In this document: positions 35,943-44,872 of the stretch, in pieces
How positions within the stretch are numbered: the first letter of the stretch is position 1
How the letters are laid out: the number at the start of each line of letters is the position of its first letter
NCBI RefSeq assembly: GCF_022921095.1
Contig: NZ_CP095053.1
Span: forward strand, 4,072,501-4,136,500
Source of the DNA: Hymenobacter aerilatus
GTDB lineage: Bacteria; Bacteroidota; Bacteroidia; Cytophagales; Hymenobacteraceae
Direction of reading: 5' to 3'
Length of the DNA stretch: 64,000 nucleotides
The notes under the pieces: generated by a model
Seen by the model: only the letters and a program-made list of their open reading frames with translations
Database searches by the model: none
Told to the model about the DNA's origin: nothing
Made by a program: the position numbers and the translations under genes

Positions 35943-37133
35943 ATGCCATCTGCTACCATCACGCTCAAACCCGGAAAAGACCAATCCTTGCGCCGCCGCC
36001 ACCCGTGGGTGTTTTCGGGCGCCATTGCCCGCTTGCAGGGTGAGGTAGTGGAGGGCGAGGCCGTGATGGTGCTGGCCCACGGCGGCGAAGTGCTGGGGGT
36101 AGGGCACTACGCGCCCGGCTCCATTGCCGTACGAATGCTGGATTTTGGCCCCGATGCGCAACTGCCCGAGGCCGCCTTCTGGGAAGACAAGCTCCGCAAT
36201 GCCTACCAGCTGCGCCAGAGCCTGGGCCTGACCGGGCAAGGCAACACCAACGTTTACCGCTTGGCCCACGCTGAGGGCGATGGACTACCCGGCCTGATTA
36301 TAGACGTGTATGGCGATGTGGCCGTGGTGCAGGCGCACAGCGCGGGCATGTACCGTGCCCGGCCGCACATTGCGGCGGCTTTGCAGGCGGTGGTGCCCGG
36401 TCTGCGGGCTGTGTATGATAAGAGCGCCGAAACGGTACCTGCCAAGGCTGCGCCCGGCGCGCAAAACGGCTATTTGTTTGGCCAAAGCAGCGGGCAGGAG
36501 CACATTGTGAACGAAAACGGCCATCGCTTTGCAGTTGACTGGGAAACGGGCCAGAAAACCGGCTTCTTCATCGACCAGCGCGACAACCGTAGCCTGCTGG
36601 CCCGCTACGCCCCCGGCCGGCGCGTGCTAAATACGTTCTGCTATACCGGCGGCTTTTCCGTGTATGCCCTCGAAGCCGGCGCCGAGTTGGTGCACTCCGT
36701 CGATTCCAGCAAAAAAGCCATTGAGCTGACCGAGCGCAACGCAGAGCTCACCCAGCACGCCAACCGCCACGAGGCCTACGCCCAGGACGTATTTACGTTT
36801 CTGAAAGACCGGCACAATCAGTACGACCTCATTGTGCTCGATCCGCCGGCGTTTGCCAAGCACCTCTCAGCCCGCCACAATGCCCTGATGGGCTACAAGC
36901 GCCTGAACGTAGCCGGCATTCGGCAGATTGCGCCGGGCGGGTTGTTGTTCACCTTCAGCTGCTCGCAGGTAGTGAGCATGGAGCTGTTTGAGGGCGCCAT
37001 CATGGCGGCGGCCATTGAGGCCGGGAGGCCGGCGCGCATCCTGCACCGTCTCACCCAGCCCGCCGACCACCCCGTGAGTCTCTTCCACCCAGAAGGCGAG
37101 TACTTGAAGGGGCTGGTGCTGGCTGTGGAGTAG
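35943..37133 (+). CDS. RlmI/RlmK-type 23S rRNA cytosine methyltransferase
   Basis: SAM-dependent rRNA m5C methyltransferase of 396 aa with an N-terminal PUA domain (RRRHPWVFSGAIARL), a middle EEHAD-like region, and the catalytic Rossmann domain: LNTFCYTGGFSVYALEAGA for SAM binding, VHSVDSSKKAIEL, IVLDPPAFAK and the FTFSCSQVV catalytic-cysteine segment. Length and order match RlmI of E. coli (396 aa). The exact target base cannot be read from sequence. The start at 35943 is supported by the -7 element directly upstream. Confidence 0.9.
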   Translation: MPSATITLKPGKDQSLRRRHPWVFSGAIARLQGEVVEGEAVMVLAHGGEVLGVGHYAPGSIAVRMLDFGPDAQLPEAAFWEDKLRNAYQLRQSLGLTGQGNTNVYRLAHAEGDGLPGLIIDVYGDVAVVQAHSAGMYRARPHIAAALQAVVPGLRAVYDKSAETVPAKAAPGAQNGYLFGQSSGQEHIVNENGHRFAVDWETGQKTGFFIDQRDNRSLLARYAPGRRVLNTFCYTGGFSVYALEAGAELVHSVDSSKKAIELTERNAELTQHANRHEAYAQDVFTFLKDRHNQYDLIVLDPPAFAKHLSARHNALMGYKRLNVAGIRQIAPGGLLFTFSCSQVVSMELFEGAIMAAAIEAGRPARILHRLTQPADHPVSLFHPEGEYLKGLVLAVE

Positions 37134-37217
37134 GGAGAGACTGAGTAGCAGAGCGAATGGTGTGAAACTTGTGCAATGATACCGCAGTCGACCTGTATTT
37201 GGCCGTCGACTGTCTTC

Positions 37218-38459
37218 ATGCGTGCACCCTTCTTCGTGCTGTTTGTTGCCTGCACTCTACTTGCTTGCGAACAACAGCGCCCCACTACCCAACCCGTAGC
37301 CACCAGCTTAGCTACTGACAGCACCGCAGCCGCAGCCCGGCCCACGGCCCTACCCTCCCTGCCACCCGATACCACCGACGTTAGCCGTACCCACCTGGGC
37401 TACCAGACGGGCCACGACACCACGTTTTCTATTGGGCAGCAGCGCTACCGCCTATTGTTACGCGCTGAATCCGATTCGACAAAACCGCTGGTAGTCGTGT
37501 CAGAGGGTACGGTGGGTAATTTGTTTGCCGACGACAGCAGCACCTTTGCCCAAACCCGGCGCGTGCGGGGCTACGAGGGTAGGCAGCTGATTACGCTGCT
37601 AGATGCAAATGGGCGGCAGGTATTTCGGCGGCAGCTGCGTAAGCAGAACTTTTTTGGTGTCGCCAATCGGGATATTGTAACGGTAAGTATACCGGAGCGG
37701 CCACGCTTCCTCGGCTACCACGCTCCTACCCAAACGCTGGCTTTCGCTCTGCTTATAGCTATTCCGTACAGCGACGTGGCGCAGCAGGTGGTCATCGTGC
37801 TGGGCTTTGATGGGCAGGTACGCCGCTTAGTCATCAGCTACTTGTCTAACTGGGAAGCGCCTGACTGCGAGCCACGCCTCCTCCCCGACGGCACGGTGCT
37901 GACTTGTCAGGACCTACTACCACCCGGCGGCAAACCCGTGCACCTGCTAAAGCCCAAATCGGAGCTTGTAGCGGCTTTCCCGCTCACCGATTCTACCCTA
38001 TTTACCGCGTACCGGTACGGCGAGTACCGCCCTGTCGCTTCTGAAGGGAATGATCAGGCCGACGTGAGTGCAGCATTTAATGCCCCCGAATGGGTAGCCG
38101 ACCCACGCAAGCGCAACGCGCCTAACGCTTTCATTATCAACCGCCAAGGCCTCGTTTTACAGCAGTTTCAATATGCTGGGCACGAAGGCGTTATTGGCTA
38201 CAAAGTGCCGCGCCGCTACGTGTGGCAAACGCATACTTACTACCTTCTGGACGAGCAGCGCGGCCTGTACCTGCTCGATAAGCACAGCCCGAAAGCTGTT
38301 ACGGAAGTGGCCTTTCAGCAGATGCAACCGTTCCGGAAGCCGCAGCGTCCGGCTGAAACTCGCTTTATCATTACCACAAAAACGGCAGCTTTCGCATTTT
38401 ATATTGATCTGAAGCAGCCTACCCAGCTGCGGTATGAGCGTTTGCAGGTAGATGCATGA
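37218..38459 (+). CDS. Lipoprotein of unknown function
   Basis: Lipoprotein of 413 aa with lipobox LLACE (signal peptide from the ATG at 37218), a Thr/Ala/Pro-rich spacer of about 60 residues, then a soluble domain with many short beta strands (RLLLRAESD, QLITLLDANGRQVFRRQL, TYYLLDEQRGLYLL) that could form a beta propeller. I recognise no catalytic motif. It stands alone between the RlmI-type gene and a minus-strand lipoprotein gene, converging on the latter. Confidence 0.6.
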   Translation: MRAPFFVLFVACTLLACEQQRPTTQPVATSLATDSTAAAARPTALPSLPPDTTDVSRTHLGYQTGHDTTFSIGQQRYRLLLRAESDSTKPLVVVSEGTVGNLFADDSSTFAQTRRVRGYEGRQLITLLDANGRQVFRRQLRKQNFFGVANRDIVTVSIPERPRFLGYHAPTQTLAFALLIAIPYSDVAQQVVIVLGFDGQVRRLVISYLSNWEAPDCEPRLLPDGTVLTCQDLLPPGGKPVHLLKPKSELVAAFPLTDSTLFTAYRYGEYRPVASEGNDQADVSAAFNAPEWVADPRKRNAPNAFIINRQGLVLQQFQYAGHEGVIGYKVPRRYVWQTHTYYLLDEQRGLYLLDKHSPKAVTEVAFQQMQPFRKPQRPAETRFIITTKTAAFAFYIDLKQPTQLRYERLQVDA

Positions 38460-38528
38460 AACAGTCTTCACTCTCTCGCCAACTCAACCGCTGCACTGAA
38501 CATACATAAGCCGTCTACCTTACACTTA

Positions 38529-39182
38529 CTACCGTCTGGCAAACGGAAAGTAGCGCAATCCTTCTTCCATCAACCGCTCCGTAATGCCGCCTAACGTTGA
38601 GTAGCCCACAAACGTAGTGCCTCTATTATTGTATTTCCAGAGGAGCTGTCCACGCTGGTCATAGAGTGATAAGTCGAGCATCACTTCATTATAGGATGAC
38701 ACAGAGGGCGCAGTGTTGGTAGTAGTAGTAGCTGCTGGGCTCTGCACCGAAATAGTAGAAGCTGCCACTGCCTGTAGCCGTTGGGTGCGGTATAGCCGAG
38801 CTACCAAGATCGACTCAACCCCAAATTGCTGAGTTAATGCACTGAATGACAACAGCGAGTCAGTAGGCAGCTGACGACGTTCTACGTTGCGAATAGTCAA
38901 CTGCTTCGTTCGCCCATGTTGCAATAAGGTAGCGAAGAGCATCTCCTGCAGCATAGATTCTTCCCCAGATGTGGCGGTGCGTGCGTAGTTTCGGTTTCCG
39001 GGGATATCGTCTACCACCGAAATCAACTCTAGCGGCACAATGGCAACCGAACGTGGCCGTTGCTGGGTTTGGTGCGCTGCCGGACTAGTATACAGGCGCG
39101 CTGGCATACTGCACCCCGTTAAGAACAGAAAACCTAGATACACTGTTACACGATGCCACTGCTGCCTCAAAAGGGTAAACAT
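38529..39182 (-). CDS. Lipoprotein of unknown function
   Basis: Lipoprotein of 217 aa. The signal peptide begins at the ATG at 39182 (MFTLLRQQ) with lipobox LTGC; a longer frame to 39236 is unlikely. The mature part contains SVAIVPLELISVVDDIPGNRNY, an alternating strand-helix region and SLYDQRGQLLWKYNNRGTTFVGYS, which resembles the ABC-type or GNA1162-like outer-envelope lipoproteins that expose a Rossmann-like fold. It is divergent from the carotenoid desaturase gene with 87 bp between the starts. Confidence 0.6.
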   Translation of the reverse strand: MFTLLRQQWHRVTVYLGFLFLTGCSMPARLYTSPAAHQTQQRPRSVAIVPLELISVVDDIPGNRNYARTATSGEESMLQEMLFATLLQHGRTKQLTIRNVERRQLPTDSLLSFSALTQQFGVESILVARLYRTQRLQAVAASTISVQSPAATTTTNTAPSVSSYNEVMLDLSLYDQRGQLLWKYNNRGTTFVGYSTLGGITERLMEEGLRYFPFARR

Positions 39183-39269
39183 AACGAAGGTATAAGAGTA
39201 GAAAAATGATGTTATATATTCAAAATCTACTATCATGCCATATTACTGGCAGCACCGATTTCTAAGACT

Positions 39270-40775
39270 TTGCATACTACCTCACACAACGAAAGGCTAG
39301 GAGCTTCTGCTCTCATCATCGGCGCCGGCATTGCGGGAATTGCCACGGCTGTGCGGCTGGCGGCGGCTGGGCACCCAGTCACGGTACTAGAGGCCCAAGA
39401 GTCATTTGGGGGGAAGATGCATCAGCTGACGCTGCCCGGCGGCTACCGCTTCGATGGTGGGCCGTCGCTATTCACCCTACCCCATTTGGTAGACGAGCTG
39501 TTTAGGCTAGCTGGGCGCAACCCGCACGACTACTTCCGCTACGAGCGCCTCGACCCGATTACGCACTACTTCTTCGCCGATGGTGCCTGCGTTACGGCCT
39601 GGGCCGATGAGGATAAATTTGCGCAGGAAGTAGAAACCAAGCTAGGCACGCCTGCCGCCGAGGTGCGGCAGTTTCTGGCGCAAAGCGGCAAGTCTTACCG
39701 CGCTACGGAGGGCACATTTTTGCATAAGTCGCTGCACAAGGCTGGCACCTACCTCAGTCCCGAGGTGCTGAAGGCCGTGGCAGCCCTACCCCAGCTGGGC
39801 CTGCTCAGTACTATGCACCAGCACCACGCCCGCGCTTTCCCGAAAGACCCGCGCCTGGTGCAGCTCTTCGACCGGTTTGCTACCTATAATGGTTCCGACC
39901 CCTATCAAGCCCCAGCTACTCTCTCCCTGATTCCGCACCTAGAGCACGGCATTGGCGCTTACTATCCCGAGGGCGGCATCTATGCTATTGCCGAAAGCTT
40001 GGTGCGTCTGGCAGAGGAGTTAGGCGTGCAGTTTCGTTACAACGAGCCGGTAGAGGAAATTCTGGTGACGAATGGCCGCGTAACCGGCGTACGTACGGCG
40101 CAGAGCCAGTACAGCGCAGAACTGGTGGTCAGCAACATGGATGTAGTGCCTACCTATCGCAAGCTGCTACCCACGCAGCCCGCCCCCGAGCGCACCCTGG
40201 GGCAGCCCCGATCATCCTCGGCCCTTATCTTCTACTGGGGGGTAGGCACGGAGTTTCCCGAGCTAGGCGTACACAACATCTTCTTCTCCCAAGACTACAA
40301 ACAGGAGTTCGACGCCATTTTTCAGCAGAAAACCATCAGCCCCGACCCAACCGTTTACGTCAACATCACTTCCAAAAAAACGCCCACCGACGCACCCGCG
40401 GGTCACGAAAACTGGTTTGTGATGGTGAACGTGCCCCACGACCAGGGTCAGGACTGGTCCGCGCTGGTAGATCAAACCCGCGCCGCTGTGTTGGCTAAAG
40501 TGAGCCGGGCGCTGGGCCAGGAGGTAGGGCCACTTATCCGCGCCGAACATGTGTGGGACCCGCCGGGCATTGCCCGCCGCACGTCGTCGTTTGGCGGAGC
40601 TTTGTACGGTAGCTCCAGCAACAACATGCTGGCAGCCTTTCTGCGGCATCCTAACTTTGCACGGCAGCTGCCAGGGCTGTATTTCTGCGGGGGGTCGGTG
40701 CACCCGGGGGGCGGTATTCCGCTGTGCTTGCTCTCGGCCCGTATTGTGGCCGATCTGGTGGCACAAGCCAACTAG
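39270..40775 (+). CDS. CrtI/CrtD-type carotenoid desaturase
   Basis: FAD-dependent desaturase of 501 aa, acting on phytoene or a hydroxylated carotenoid. The N-terminus has the FAD motif IIGAGIAGIATAVRLAAAGHPVTVLEA, a YRFDGGPSLFTLP segment and the C-terminal LYFCGGSVHPGGGIPLCLLSA signature of the family. The start is TTG at 39270; no ATG lies upstream of the FAD motif. The following gene is a CruF-like hydratase, which points to a 3,4-desaturation (CrtD) step on a 1-hydroxy carotenoid, although CrtI cannot be excluded. The coding sequence stops 144 bp before the next gene. Confidence 0.9.
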   Translation: MHTTSHNERLGASALIIGAGIAGIATAVRLAAAGHPVTVLEAQESFGGKMHQLTLPGGYRFDGGPSLFTLPHLVDELFRLAGRNPHDYFRYERLDPITHYFFADGACVTAWADEDKFAQEVETKLGTPAAEVRQFLAQSGKSYRATEGTFLHKSLHKAGTYLSPEVLKAVAALPQLGLLSTMHQHHARAFPKDPRLVQLFDRFATYNGSDPYQAPATLSLIPHLEHGIGAYYPEGGIYAIAESLVRLAEELGVQFRYNEPVEEILVTNGRVTGVRTAQSQYSAELVVSNMDVVPTYRKLLPTQPAPERTLGQPRSSSALIFYWGVGTEFPELGVHNIFFSQDYKQEFDAIFQQKTISPDPTVYVNITSKKTPTDAPAGHENWFVMVNVPHDQGQDWSALVDQTRAAVLAKVSRALGQEVGPLIRAEHVWDPPGIARRTSSFGGALYGSSSNNMLAAFLRHPNFARQLPGLYFCGGSVHPGGGIPLCLLSARIVADLVAQAN

Positions 40776-40919
40776 ACTACGCCACTATGTAATTTTTTCC
40801 GGCGTGGCGGCTGGGCAAGCGGCTGCCAGGCTCTATCTTCGGCGACTCAACCTTTGCTGGCTGCCGGCCGTTTGCTTCTGATACTGCCTTAGCTACCCGC
40901 TACGGTTACTCCCTCCATC

Positions 40920-41612
40920 ATGCCTCATACCGATCCTACCTACTCGCCGCCCGCTGCACCGGTTGTAGATCCGGCCGCCCGGCGCCGTCGTTTGCGGCTC
41001 GCACAGGGCGTACTGCTGCTATTCTATACCACTGGTTTTTTGGGTCTGGCTTTCTCGCAAGACCCCTCCTTTTTTCTCCAGTTTGTACCGCTGAACTTAT
41101 TGCTGACGGCCGCGCTGCTGTTTGCTTTTCAGCCTAGAAAGGATGGTGTTTTTATTGCTTTCACCATCACGACGGCCATAGTAGGCTTCTTAGTAGAAGT
41201 ACTAGGCGTGCGCACCGGCCTTCTGTTTGGAGAATATACATATGGCGCAACACTGGGCTGGAAGGTACTGGAAACTCCCCTGATGATTGGCGTTAACTGG
41301 TGGATACTCACGTATATGGGCACCGTGCTTAGCCGCTATATACCGGCCCCCGAGTTCATACGGGCCTTGCTGGCCGCCTTGCTGATGGTAGGGCTAGATA
41401 TATGCATTGAGCCGGTGGCCGTGCGCTTCGACTTCTGGGAGTGGCGCTACAACGTGATTCCTTTTCAAAATTTCAAGGGCTGGTTTGCCGTTGCCCTCAT
41501 CCTGCAAGTGTATGCCAACCGCACTAGCTTCACAAAGCGCAACGCTCTGGCACCTTTCGTGTACCTGCTGATGCTGCTATTCTTCTTCGGGCTAGGCTTC
41601 TTTTTGAAATAG
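40920..41612 (+). CDS. CruF-like carotenoid hydratase (DUF422 family)
   Basis: Integral membrane protein of 230 aa with six to seven helices. The region GFLVEVLGVRTGLLFGEYTYG and the following PLMIGVNWWILTYMGT and DICIEPVAVRFDFWEW match the CruF/DUF422 carotenoid biosynthesis family, whose members hydrate terminal psi ends. The ATG follows the desaturase by 144 bp in the same direction, and both probably act on the same carotenoid together with crtY. The stop codon TAG at 41610-41612 is provided by the start of the octamer repeat. Confidence 0.88.
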   Translation: MPHTDPTYSPPAAPVVDPAARRRRLRLAQGVLLLFYTTGFLGLAFSQDPSFFLQFVPLNLLLTAALLFAFQPRKDGVFIAFTITTAIVGFLVEVLGVRTGLLFGEYTYGATLGWKVLETPLMIGVNWWILTYMGTVLSRYIPAPEFIRALLAALLMVGLDICIEPVAVRFDFWEWRYNVIPFQNFKGWFAVALILQVYANRTSFTKRNALAPFVYLLMLLFFFGLGFFLK

Positions 41613-41708
41613 TGAAGCAGTGATATAGTGAAATAGCGAATAAAAAAACGGCTGTCATCCTGCGCAAGTGCAGGATGACAGCCGTTTTTTTATTCGCTAT
41701 TTCACCAT
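41611..41708. repeat. Octamer inverted repeat acting as bidirectional terminator
   Basis: The two arms (41626-41663 and 41670-41707) are 38 nt long with one mismatch and a 6-nt loop. The outer part consists of octamers (AGTGAAGC, AGTGATAT, AGTGAAAT), the middle of A/T runs and the centre of CGGCTGTCATCCTGC, a short form of the TGTCATCC core. T- and A-runs beside the stem make it a terminator in both directions. It lies exactly between the stops of the CruF-like gene and the gene at 41708. Confidence 0.93.
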
Positions 41709-41950
41709 TAATTAATCGACACGCGCACTTTCTTCGTGTATTCGCGCAGGGCGGTTTTGAAGTCGGCGCCATGGTCGCGCATGTGGTTGAGGATAAAGAT
41801 GGCCGCGAATACGTGGGTGAGCTGTTCCCCTTCGTCTTCGCCTTCTACCTCAAAGTCGGGCTGGCGCTCGTCTAGCAGCGCTTCCTCCGCTTCCACTAAA
41901 GTTTGCAGCGTCTGGGTTTCTACCAACTGCTTGATAACGGGCATTTTCAT
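41708..41950 (-). CDS. Small acidic conserved protein after thioredoxin
   Basis: Protein of 80 aa, strongly acidic in the middle (EAEEALLDERQPDFEVEGEDEGEQ), ending VRVSIN. No signal peptide or domain motif is recognisable. It follows the thioredoxin-like gene by 12 bp on the same strand and is therefore probably co-transcribed with it; small proteins in this position occur in other Bacteroidota genomes. A second ATG two codons in (MPVIKQ) is a possible start. Confidence 0.62.
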   Translation of the reverse strand: MKMPVIKQLVETQTLQTLVEAEEALLDERQPDFEVEGEDEGEQLTHVFAAIFILNHMRDHGADFKTALREYTKKVRVSIN

Positions 41951-41962
41951 GGCAAGGGTACG

Positions 41963-42280
41963 CTAGTTGAGGCGGCTAATGAGGCCGGCAACGGCCTCCT
42001 CTTTGCTGGCCGATACGGTTTCCAGCAGTTGGCCGTCCTCGAATACGGCGAAAAAGGGCAGCGTGGTTACGTTGGCACGCTTGCGGGCCTCGGGGCTGTG
42101 CTCGGCATTCACATCCAGGAACAGAATATCCTGATTCTGCTCGGCTTCCGAGAGCCGCTTAAACTTAGGTGAGAACAAGCGGCAATTGCCGCACCAGTCG
42201 GCGTAGTACTTCACTACCACTTTCTTATTTTCTGTCAGCAGCTGCTGAAAATCGGCGTCGGTTGCTTTCGTTACGGGCAT
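41963..42280 (-). CDS. Thioredoxin-like protein
   Basis: Cytoplasmic thioredoxin-fold protein of 105 aa. The active site is WCGNC (C30, C33), the cis-proline segment is NVTTLPFFAVF, and the KYYADWCGNC strand-loop is as expected. Gly-Asn between the cysteines differs from the classical Gly-Pro, as seen in Bacteroidota thioredoxin-family proteins. It is the first gene of a two-gene unit with the acidic protein at 41708. Promoter element TACCTTTG lies 22 nt before the ATG. Confidence 0.9.
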   Translation of the reverse strand: MPVTKATDADFQQLLTENKKVVVKYYADWCGNCRLFSPKFKRLSEAEQNQDILFLDVNAEHSPEARKRANVTTLPFFAVFEDGQLLETVSASKEEAVAGLISRLN

Positions 42281-42302
42281 TGTGTATCTGGTTAAGGAAC
42301 CA

Positions 42303-42310
42303 CAAAGGTA
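42303..42310 (-). promoter_or_regulatory. Bacteroidota -7 element of the thioredoxin gene
   Basis: TACCTTTG on the minus strand, 22 nt before the start codon at 42280. Confidence 0.55.
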
Positions 42311-42355
42311 GGCACGGATTTGCAGACACGAATTCTGTGGGGTAGCCCCTGAACG

Positions 42356-42393
42356 AAAAACGCCCTTGTTCCAGGCAGGAACAAGGGCGTTTT
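42356..42393 (-). terminator. Terminator after tatC
   Basis: A 16-bp stem, with arms ACGCCCTTGTTCC and its complement flanked by A/T runs, and a short loop. It lies just after the tatC stop and should also stop readthrough from the other side. Confidence 0.92.
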
Positions 42394-42407
42394 AACAGAA
42401 CCGTTAT

Positions 42408-43271
42408 TTACTCACTAACGCCTTGATTGGCAGCCAGCTCGGCATTCAATTTCTTAGTGGCATCACGGCGCACACGGCGGGCAATGTGAATGCTTAGCTC
42501 ATAGAGCAGCAGAATAGGAATTGTAACGATGATTTGCGACGTGACTTCTGGCGGCGTGATGACGGCTGCTACGATCAGAATGATCACGATGGCATGCTTC
42601 CGGTATACCGTCATAATCTCGGCGGTAATCAAGCCGGCCTTGGCCAGGAAGAACACAATCATGGGCAGTTCAAACACCAACGCGCACGAAAGCGACATGG
42701 TCGTGAGCGTACTCATGTAGCTCTGCAAATCAATCTGATTCTCAATACTCGGGTCTACATTGTAGGCCGCCAGAAAGTTAATGCTCAGCGGCGCGGCAAT
42801 GTAATAGCCGAATAGTAGGCCTGTCATGAACAGAGCAGACACAAAAAATACCGCTCCACGCGAGTTTTCTTGCTCCTGGGGGTAGAGACCTGGCTTAATG
42901 AAGCGCCACAGCTCCCAGAACAGATAGGGGAAACCCAGCACCAACCCTACCATAAAGGAAGTGCTGATGTGCATAGCCAACTGCCCGCTCATCTCACGGT
43001 TCTGAATATCGAAATTAATTTTATCGATACACAGATCGGGTGCCCCTATTGATTGTCCCAACTCACAGAACTTGCGGTAAGTCCAGAAATCCGGCCGCGA
43101 TGGGCCCAGAATCAAATCGTGAAAAATAAAATCCTTGGCAAAGAAAGCACCCAATGAAAACACGACCACCGCAATGGCTGCCCGAATAATATGCCAGCGC
43201 AGCGCCTCTAAGTGGTCTATGAAGGACATTTCCTCCTCGGCCTGCCCTGATTGAATATAGTGTTGATCCAC
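42408..43271 (-). CDS. tatC: Twin-arginine translocase subunit TatC
   Basis: Core receptor of the Tat pathway, 287 aa, six transmembrane helices. The N-terminal MSFIDHLEALRWHIIRA is the conserved first segment; GFPYLFWELWRFIKPGLYPQE and later VYRKHAIVIILIVAAVITPPEV are characteristic. The start is GTG at 43271, adding 14 residues before the conserved MSFIDHLE; that ATG is at 43229. An octamer run lies directly upstream. The likely Tat substrate in this window is the molybdopterin protein at 7384. Confidence 0.95.
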   Translation of the reverse strand: MDQHYIQSGQAEEEMSFIDHLEALRWHIIRAAIAVVVFSLGAFFAKDFIFHDLILGPSRPDFWTYRKFCELGQSIGAPDLCIDKINFDIQNREMSGQLAMHISTSFMVGLVLGFPYLFWELWRFIKPGLYPQEQENSRGAVFFVSALFMTGLLFGYYIAAPLSINFLAAYNVDPSIENQIDLQSYMSTLTTMSLSCALVFELPMIVFFLAKAGLITAEIMTVYRKHAIVIILIVAAVITPPEVTSQIIVTIPILLLYELSIHIARRVRRDATKKLNAELAANQGVSE

Positions 43272-43275
43272 GAAC

Positions 43276-43304
43276 TAATGAATGAGTGAATGAGTGGATG
43301 ATGG
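43276..43304. repeat. Octamer run AATGAATG/AGTGAATG upstream of tatC
   Basis: AATGAATG, AGTGAATG, AGTGGATG and ATGG in 8-bp steps, directly upstream of the GTG start of tatC. No inverted partner is evident in this spacer, so it may be a single remaining arm. Confidence 0.6.
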
Positions 43305-43338
43305 CGTATGCCGGCTACGGAACCGTGAAAGACAAACG

Positions 43339-43374
43339 AAAACGGCCGTCGTTAGGATGTTGACGGCCGGTTTT
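43339..43374 (-). terminator. Terminator after glyA
   Basis: A 12-bp stem with a one-base bulge (arms 43339-43350 and 43362-43374) flanked by A and T runs, 43 bp after the glyA stop. Confidence 0.87.
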
Positions 43375-43416
43375 CTCTCATGATTTATCTTTTCAACCCG
43401 CACGCATCCCCTAAAA

Positions 43417-44709
43417 TTAGGCAAACAGCGGAAATTGCTGCATCCACTCGTTTATCTCGCCGCGCACTCGTGTCAGGTAGGTATCGTCGGCGTTGTGCAT
43501 CAGCACAGTGTCGATAAAGTCGACGATGCGGGCCATATCCGGCTCGCGTAAGCCACGAGTAGTCACGGCAGCCGAGCCAATGCGCATGCCGCTGGTCACG
43601 AAGGGCGACTTATCATCGAAGGGCACCATGTTTTTGTTGATGGTGATGTCGGCCTTGATGAGGGTGTTTTCGGCCAGCTTACCGGTCAGCCCCTTCGAGC
43701 GTAGGTCGATAAGCATTAGGTGGTTGTCGGTGCCTCCCGAAATAATCTGGTAGCCGCGCTCCAGGAAGCCGTTGGCCAACGCCTGAGCGTTGCGCACCAC
43801 CTGCTGGGTATAGTCAGCGTAGGCATCGGAAAGAGCTTCGCCGAAGGCCACGGCTTTGGCGCCAATCACGTGCTCCAGCGGACCGCCCTGCGTGCCAGGG
43901 AATACGGCCGAGTCAAGCAAGGCCGACATCATCCGGATTTCGCCCTTAGGCGTCTTCAGCCCAAATGGATTTTCGAAGTCCTTGCCCAGCATAATCAGGC
44001 CGCCACGAGGGCCACGCAGGGTTTTGTGGGTAGTGGTAGTTACGATGTGGCAGTGGTCGAAGGGGTTGTTCAGCAAGCCCTTGGCAATGAGGCCCGAGGG
44101 GTGCGAAATGTCGGCCAGCAACAGGGCGCCTACCTCGTCGGCAGCTTCACGCAGGGTTTGGTAGTCCCAGTCGCGGGAGTAGGCCGAGGCTCCACAAATA
44201 ATCAGCTTGGGCTGCTCGCGGCGGGCGGTTTCCTTCACTTTCTGCCAGTCGATGAGGCCGGTTTCGGGCTCTACCCCGTAGAACGACGGCTGGTAAAGCT
44301 TGCCCGAGAAGTTGACCGGCGAGCCGTGCGTGAGGTGGCCACCGTGCGAAAGGTCGAAACCCAAAATTTTGTCGCCGGGGTTGAGTACAGCCAGCATTAC
44401 GGCGGCGTTGGCTTGTGCGCCGGAGTGCGGCTGCACGTTCACCCACTCCACCCCAAACAGCTGCTTGGCCCGGTCGATGGCCAACTGTTCGATCTGGTCG
44501 ACTACCTCGCAGCCGCCGTAGTAGCGCTTGCCGGGTAGGCCTTCGGCGTACTTGTTGGTGAGGATAGAACCCTGCGCCCGCATCACCTGCTCCGACACGT
44601 AGTTTTCGGAGGCAATGAGCTCGATGCCATGGGTCTGGCGCTCTTTTTCTTGTTGAATCAGGTCGAACACCGTGGTGTCCTGGGCGATGGCGGGGGCTTT
44701 CGTTTCCAT
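43417..44709 (-). CDS. glyA: Serine hydroxymethyltransferase
   Basis: PLP enzyme interconverting serine and glycine and loading one-carbon units on tetrahydrofolate. At 430 aa it has the normal size. The N-terminal ELIASENYVS, the YPGKRYYGGCE-like loop (GLPGKRYYGG), the DISHPSGLIAKG segment and the PLP-lysine motif TTTHKTLRGPRGG are present. It is monocistronic: a -7 element sits 4 nt before the ATG, and a terminator follows. The stop falls before the tatC upstream region. Confidence 0.97.
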   Translation of the reverse strand: METKAPAIAQDTTVFDLIQQEKERQTHGIELIASENYVSEQVMRAQGSILTNKYAEGLPGKRYYGGCEVVDQIEQLAIDRAKQLFGVEWVNVQPHSGAQANAAVMLAVLNPGDKILGFDLSHGGHLTHGSPVNFSGKLYQPSFYGVEPETGLIDWQKVKETARREQPKLIICGASAYSRDWDYQTLREAADEVGALLLADISHPSGLIAKGLLNNPFDHCHIVTTTTHKTLRGPRGGLIMLGKDFENPFGLKTPKGEIRMMSALLDSAVFPGTQGGPLEHVIGAKAVAFGEALSDAYADYTQQVVRNAQALANGFLERGYQIISGGTDNHLMLIDLRSKGLTGKLAENTLIKADITINKNMVPFDDKSPFVTSGMRIGSAAVTTRGLREPDMARIVDFIDTVLMHNADDTYLTRVRGEINEWMQQFPLFA

Positions 44710-44713
44710 AGCC

Positions 44714-44721
44714 CAAAGGTA
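44714..44721 (-). promoter_or_regulatory. Bacteroidota -7 element of glyA
   Basis: TACCTTTG on the minus strand, only 4 nt before the glyA ATG. The transcription start should fall at or just inside the start codon, implying a leaderless mRNA. Confidence 0.55.
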
Positions 44722-44872
44722 GGACGAAGCCGGGGAACTAGCAGCACCTTGGCGGGCAGCAATCTGGGTAATGCTGTATCGATGCCAAAAAGCTATTTTT
44801 GAACAGCACAGTTTTTGCCTACAGCCGTTTATTATTGGTACGCACTCTGCGTCTACCCTTCGTCCTTCGCTT

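Noticed and set aside
43720..44538. 272-codon frame antisense to glyA
   Set aside because: It mirrors a fully conserved glyA gene and has no independent support.
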